From positions 1 through 43,182 of the forward strand of contig CAJXCL010000012.1 of assembly GCA_913051775.1 (NCBI GenBank): DNA of 43,182 nt. The letters run 5' to 3'. This document shows, one piece after another, positions 42,147 to 43,182 of the stretch (positions are counted from its first letter, which is position 1; each line of letters opens with the position of its first letter). Below the pieces are notes generated by a model, which saw only the letters and a list, made by a program, of their open reading frames with translations, searched no databases and was not told where the DNA came from. Source of the stretch: an uncultured Nitrospirota bacterium. GTDB lineage: Bacteria; Nitrospinota; Nitrospinia; CAJXCL01. Made by a program: the position numbers and the translations under genes.

Positions 42147-42193
42147 TTTACGTTTTTAACACTACATCTAATTTACGTTTTTAACACTACATC
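42147..42193. repeat. Tandem duplication in the leader of the peroxidase/IdrA operon
   Basis: The 22-bp unit TTTACGTTTTTAACACTACA plus TC occurs at 42147-42168 and again at 42172-42193, with a period of 25 bp and no mismatch. It lies 48-94 nt upstream of the first gene of the operon, where paired operators might sit. Confidence 0.75.
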
Positions 42194-42328
42194 CAAAATT
42201 TTTATTCTTATGCTTTCATCTACCACCCCTTTCTTTCAAAAAAAATTGTTTTTCTTGTCTTTTATCTTCACCTCCATTCCTAAAAAATTTTTCCTTCTAC
42301 AATCGTTTTAGATATTTACAGTTTTCTA

Positions 42329-42440
42329 TTCTGCAACCCTTGTTTTAATGAAATTTGATTCCCGATACATTCACAATGATCCTATTTATGTTTAAGCAGT
42401 ATGTTTCAATCCTTGTTTTAATGGAACTTGCTCACAATCA
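42329..42440 (-). CRISPR. Possible CRISPR remnant: two repeats with one spacer
   Basis: Two related units share the exact core CCTTGTTTTAATG at 42338-42350 and 42411-42423, a 73-nt period matching a ~36-nt repeat plus ~37-nt spacer. Read on the minus strand, the 42403-42440 copy ends ...AAAACAAGGATTGAAAC, a classic CRISPR repeat terminus whose last eight bases ATTGAAAC match common crRNA 5' handles. The 42329-42364 copy is diverged, as expected for the terminal repeat. No third unit is seen 73 nt either way, so the array is minimal or eroded. Confidence 0.5.
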
Positions 42441-42458
42441 AAAATTCCATTAATTGTT

Positions 42459-42641
42459 TCAAGAGTGTTCTTCAATGAATCTAAAAAGATTATTGACACC
42501 TCGATATTTGGCTGTTGAAATCAGCCATGCCTTATCTGCAGTATCTAAAAGATCCTGCAATGCAAAAGCCCGCTTCTCGGGGCAAAAACCGATAAATATT
42601 TTCATCAATGACAACAATAATGCCTCATCTTGCAAAAGCAA
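42459..42641 (-). CDS. Small hypothetical frame or gene fragment (60 aa)
   Basis: The minus-strand frame MLLQDEALLLSLMKIFIGFC continues through FALQDLLDTADKAWLIS and ends FRFIEEHS. It is helical and moderately charged, with no motif I can name. The frame opens upstream after a TAA at about 42660. The TTG at 42641 has no clear ribosome site, so it may be the tail of a disrupted gene. It lies between the CRISPR-like repeats and the stem-rich segment. Reported because the codon pattern and composition look protein-like; coding is doubtful. Confidence 0.25.
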   Translation of the reverse strand: MLLQDEALLLSLMKIFIGFCPEKRAFALQDLLDTADKAWLISTAKYRGVNNLFRFIEEHS

Positions 42642-42710
42642 AAATGCCTCTATTTACCTATATTATGAAAAAATTTAAAACAAAGGTAAATAGATAGCAG
42701 CACCCCTTTT

Positions 42711-42788
42711 GAATGGGTAGGACTGCTCATTTTTCCTGCCAATCCTATAGGTAACTCTACCTATTTACCTAGGTAGTATTACCCATTC
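42711..42788. repeat. Stem-rich element downstream of the TnpB/Cas12-like gene
   Basis: GAATGGGTA (42711-42719) pairs with TACCCATTC (42780-42788). Inside, CTACCT and AGGTAG (within 42757-42776) form a smaller palindrome. A further pair CTATTTACCT (42650-42659) / AGGTAAATAG (42684-42693) lies alongside. Such nested stems 3' of a TnpB-like gene recall IS605-family right ends and their omega-RNA. Confidence 0.5.
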
Positions 42789-43004
42789 TCTCTGGCTAAT
42801 TCTATCCATAGAAGTTCTACCCCTTAAGGCATTCTTTTGATCCTTCAACATACTTGCCACATATCGGCATTCCAATTGCCGCAAAGCATCTGATTTCTAT
42901 GAACAATTTTAAAAAAAGCAACATTTATTGAAAAAATTTCCAATTAATTTGAGTTAAACTATTTTTTTAAATCTATGTGCCACAATATTTTTGGATTCTG
43001 CTCT

Positions 43005-43182
43005 TCAATTGTATTTAGCAATATTTTTTGCTTCGTTAAAGTCCGAATTGCATTCCACTTCTTTGCATAGGCCACACTTAAAAGGAGGCCAATTATTTTT
43101 CTTTCTATATTGAAAGGTAAAGTAGCTATTGACATGACCACAACCATGGCATTTTCCGGAAGCATTTTGGGATGATAGATAC
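43005..43182 (-). CDS. TnpB/Cas12-superfamily nuclease, C-terminal fragment, continues beyond the window
   Basis: The minus-strand frame from the right edge to the TGA at 43007-43005 gives 59 residues. It contains a zinc ribbon KCHGCGHVN ... FKCGLC (CxxC, CxxC) followed by SDFNEAKNIA. The latter matches the RuvC-III D-x-N-x-A-x-N-I signature of TnpB and Cas12 proteins. The lead-in YLSSQNASG corresponds to the TSQ(T) that precedes the ribbon in TnpB. In IS605-type elements TnpB is an RNA-guided nuclease; in type V CRISPR the same fold is the effector. The body lies outside the window. Another frame on this strand (42959-43165) gives a longer but motif-free protein, which I take as a shadow. 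Confidence 0.65.
   Translation of the reverse strand, partial: YLSSQNASGKCHGCGHVNSYFTFQYRKKNNWPPFKCGLCKEVECNSDFNEAKNIAKYN

Noticed and set aside
42959-43165. 68-aa minus-strand frame
   Set aside because: It has no recognisable motif and overlaps the frame with the zinc ribbon and RuvC-III motif, which is the better coding candidate.

Overview
The window is AT-rich bacterial chromosome. It appears to come from a Gram-negative anaerobe or microaerobe with many c-type cytochromes. Supporting signs are exported heme proteins, a small lipoprotein, Tat export, a CcsA-type (System II) cytochrome c maturation gene inside a siroheme/heme operon, and a DUF1844 protein. This gene set is seen in lineages such as Nitrospirota, Nitrospinota, Desulfobacterota and anammox-type Planctomycetota. 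Nothing here settles the phylum. No rRNA or tRNA gene was recognised.

Region 1 (1-20.9 kb) is mostly housekeeping: purL (cut by the left edge), a four-domain FN3 protein, a GNAT acetyltransferase, a 44-aa lipoprotein missed by length cut-offs, priA, a TVP38/DedA membrane protein, a UshA-like phosphoesterase and a DEAD-box helicase. These are followed by the operon nrdR - siroheme synthase - ccsA - hemA - hemC, then HU, rsmA, a MetH-activation-like protein, DUF1844, a nucleoside phosphorylase-family protein, two hypotheticals and a moaD-like gene. A decayed NtrC-type Fis domain (6712-6880) and several palindromic intergenic repeats lie between them.

Region 2 (21.1-35.6 kb, all minus strand) is the most unusual block. 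In transcription order it holds a HEAT-repeat protein, a diheme cytochrome, an ethylbenzene-dehydrogenase-type heme protein, an 849-aa cytochrome bd-like subunit with a fused C-terminal cytochrome c, a NuoL/MrpD-like antiporter subunit, two tiny membrane proteins (45 and 84 aa), a second antiporter-like subunit, a membrane-anchored cytochrome c, a diheme/EB_dh/TM fusion, a diheme lipoprotein and a tetraheme cytochrome. Overlapping or near-touching genes point to one respiratory complex. It would couple cytochrome c or heme b electron input and a bd-like oxidase module to two ion-translocating antiporter modules. No CydB and no other complex I subunits are present.

Region 3 (36.2-42.1 kb, minus strand) is a four-gene unit ended by a strong terminator: two diheme peroxidase-like cytochromes, a Tat-exported Rieske protein and an AioA-like molybdopterin oxidoreductase. 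This is the gene content of dissimilatory iodate reductase (IdrA, IdrB, IdrP1, IdrP2). Classical arsenite oxidase, which lacks the peroxidase pair, fits less well.

Region 4 (42.1-43.18 kb) is accessory DNA: a tandem 22-bp repeat in the operon leader, two CRISPR-like repeats 73 nt apart, a stem-rich segment, and the zinc-ribbon/RuvC-III end of a TnpB/Cas12-superfamily nuclease running off the right edge.
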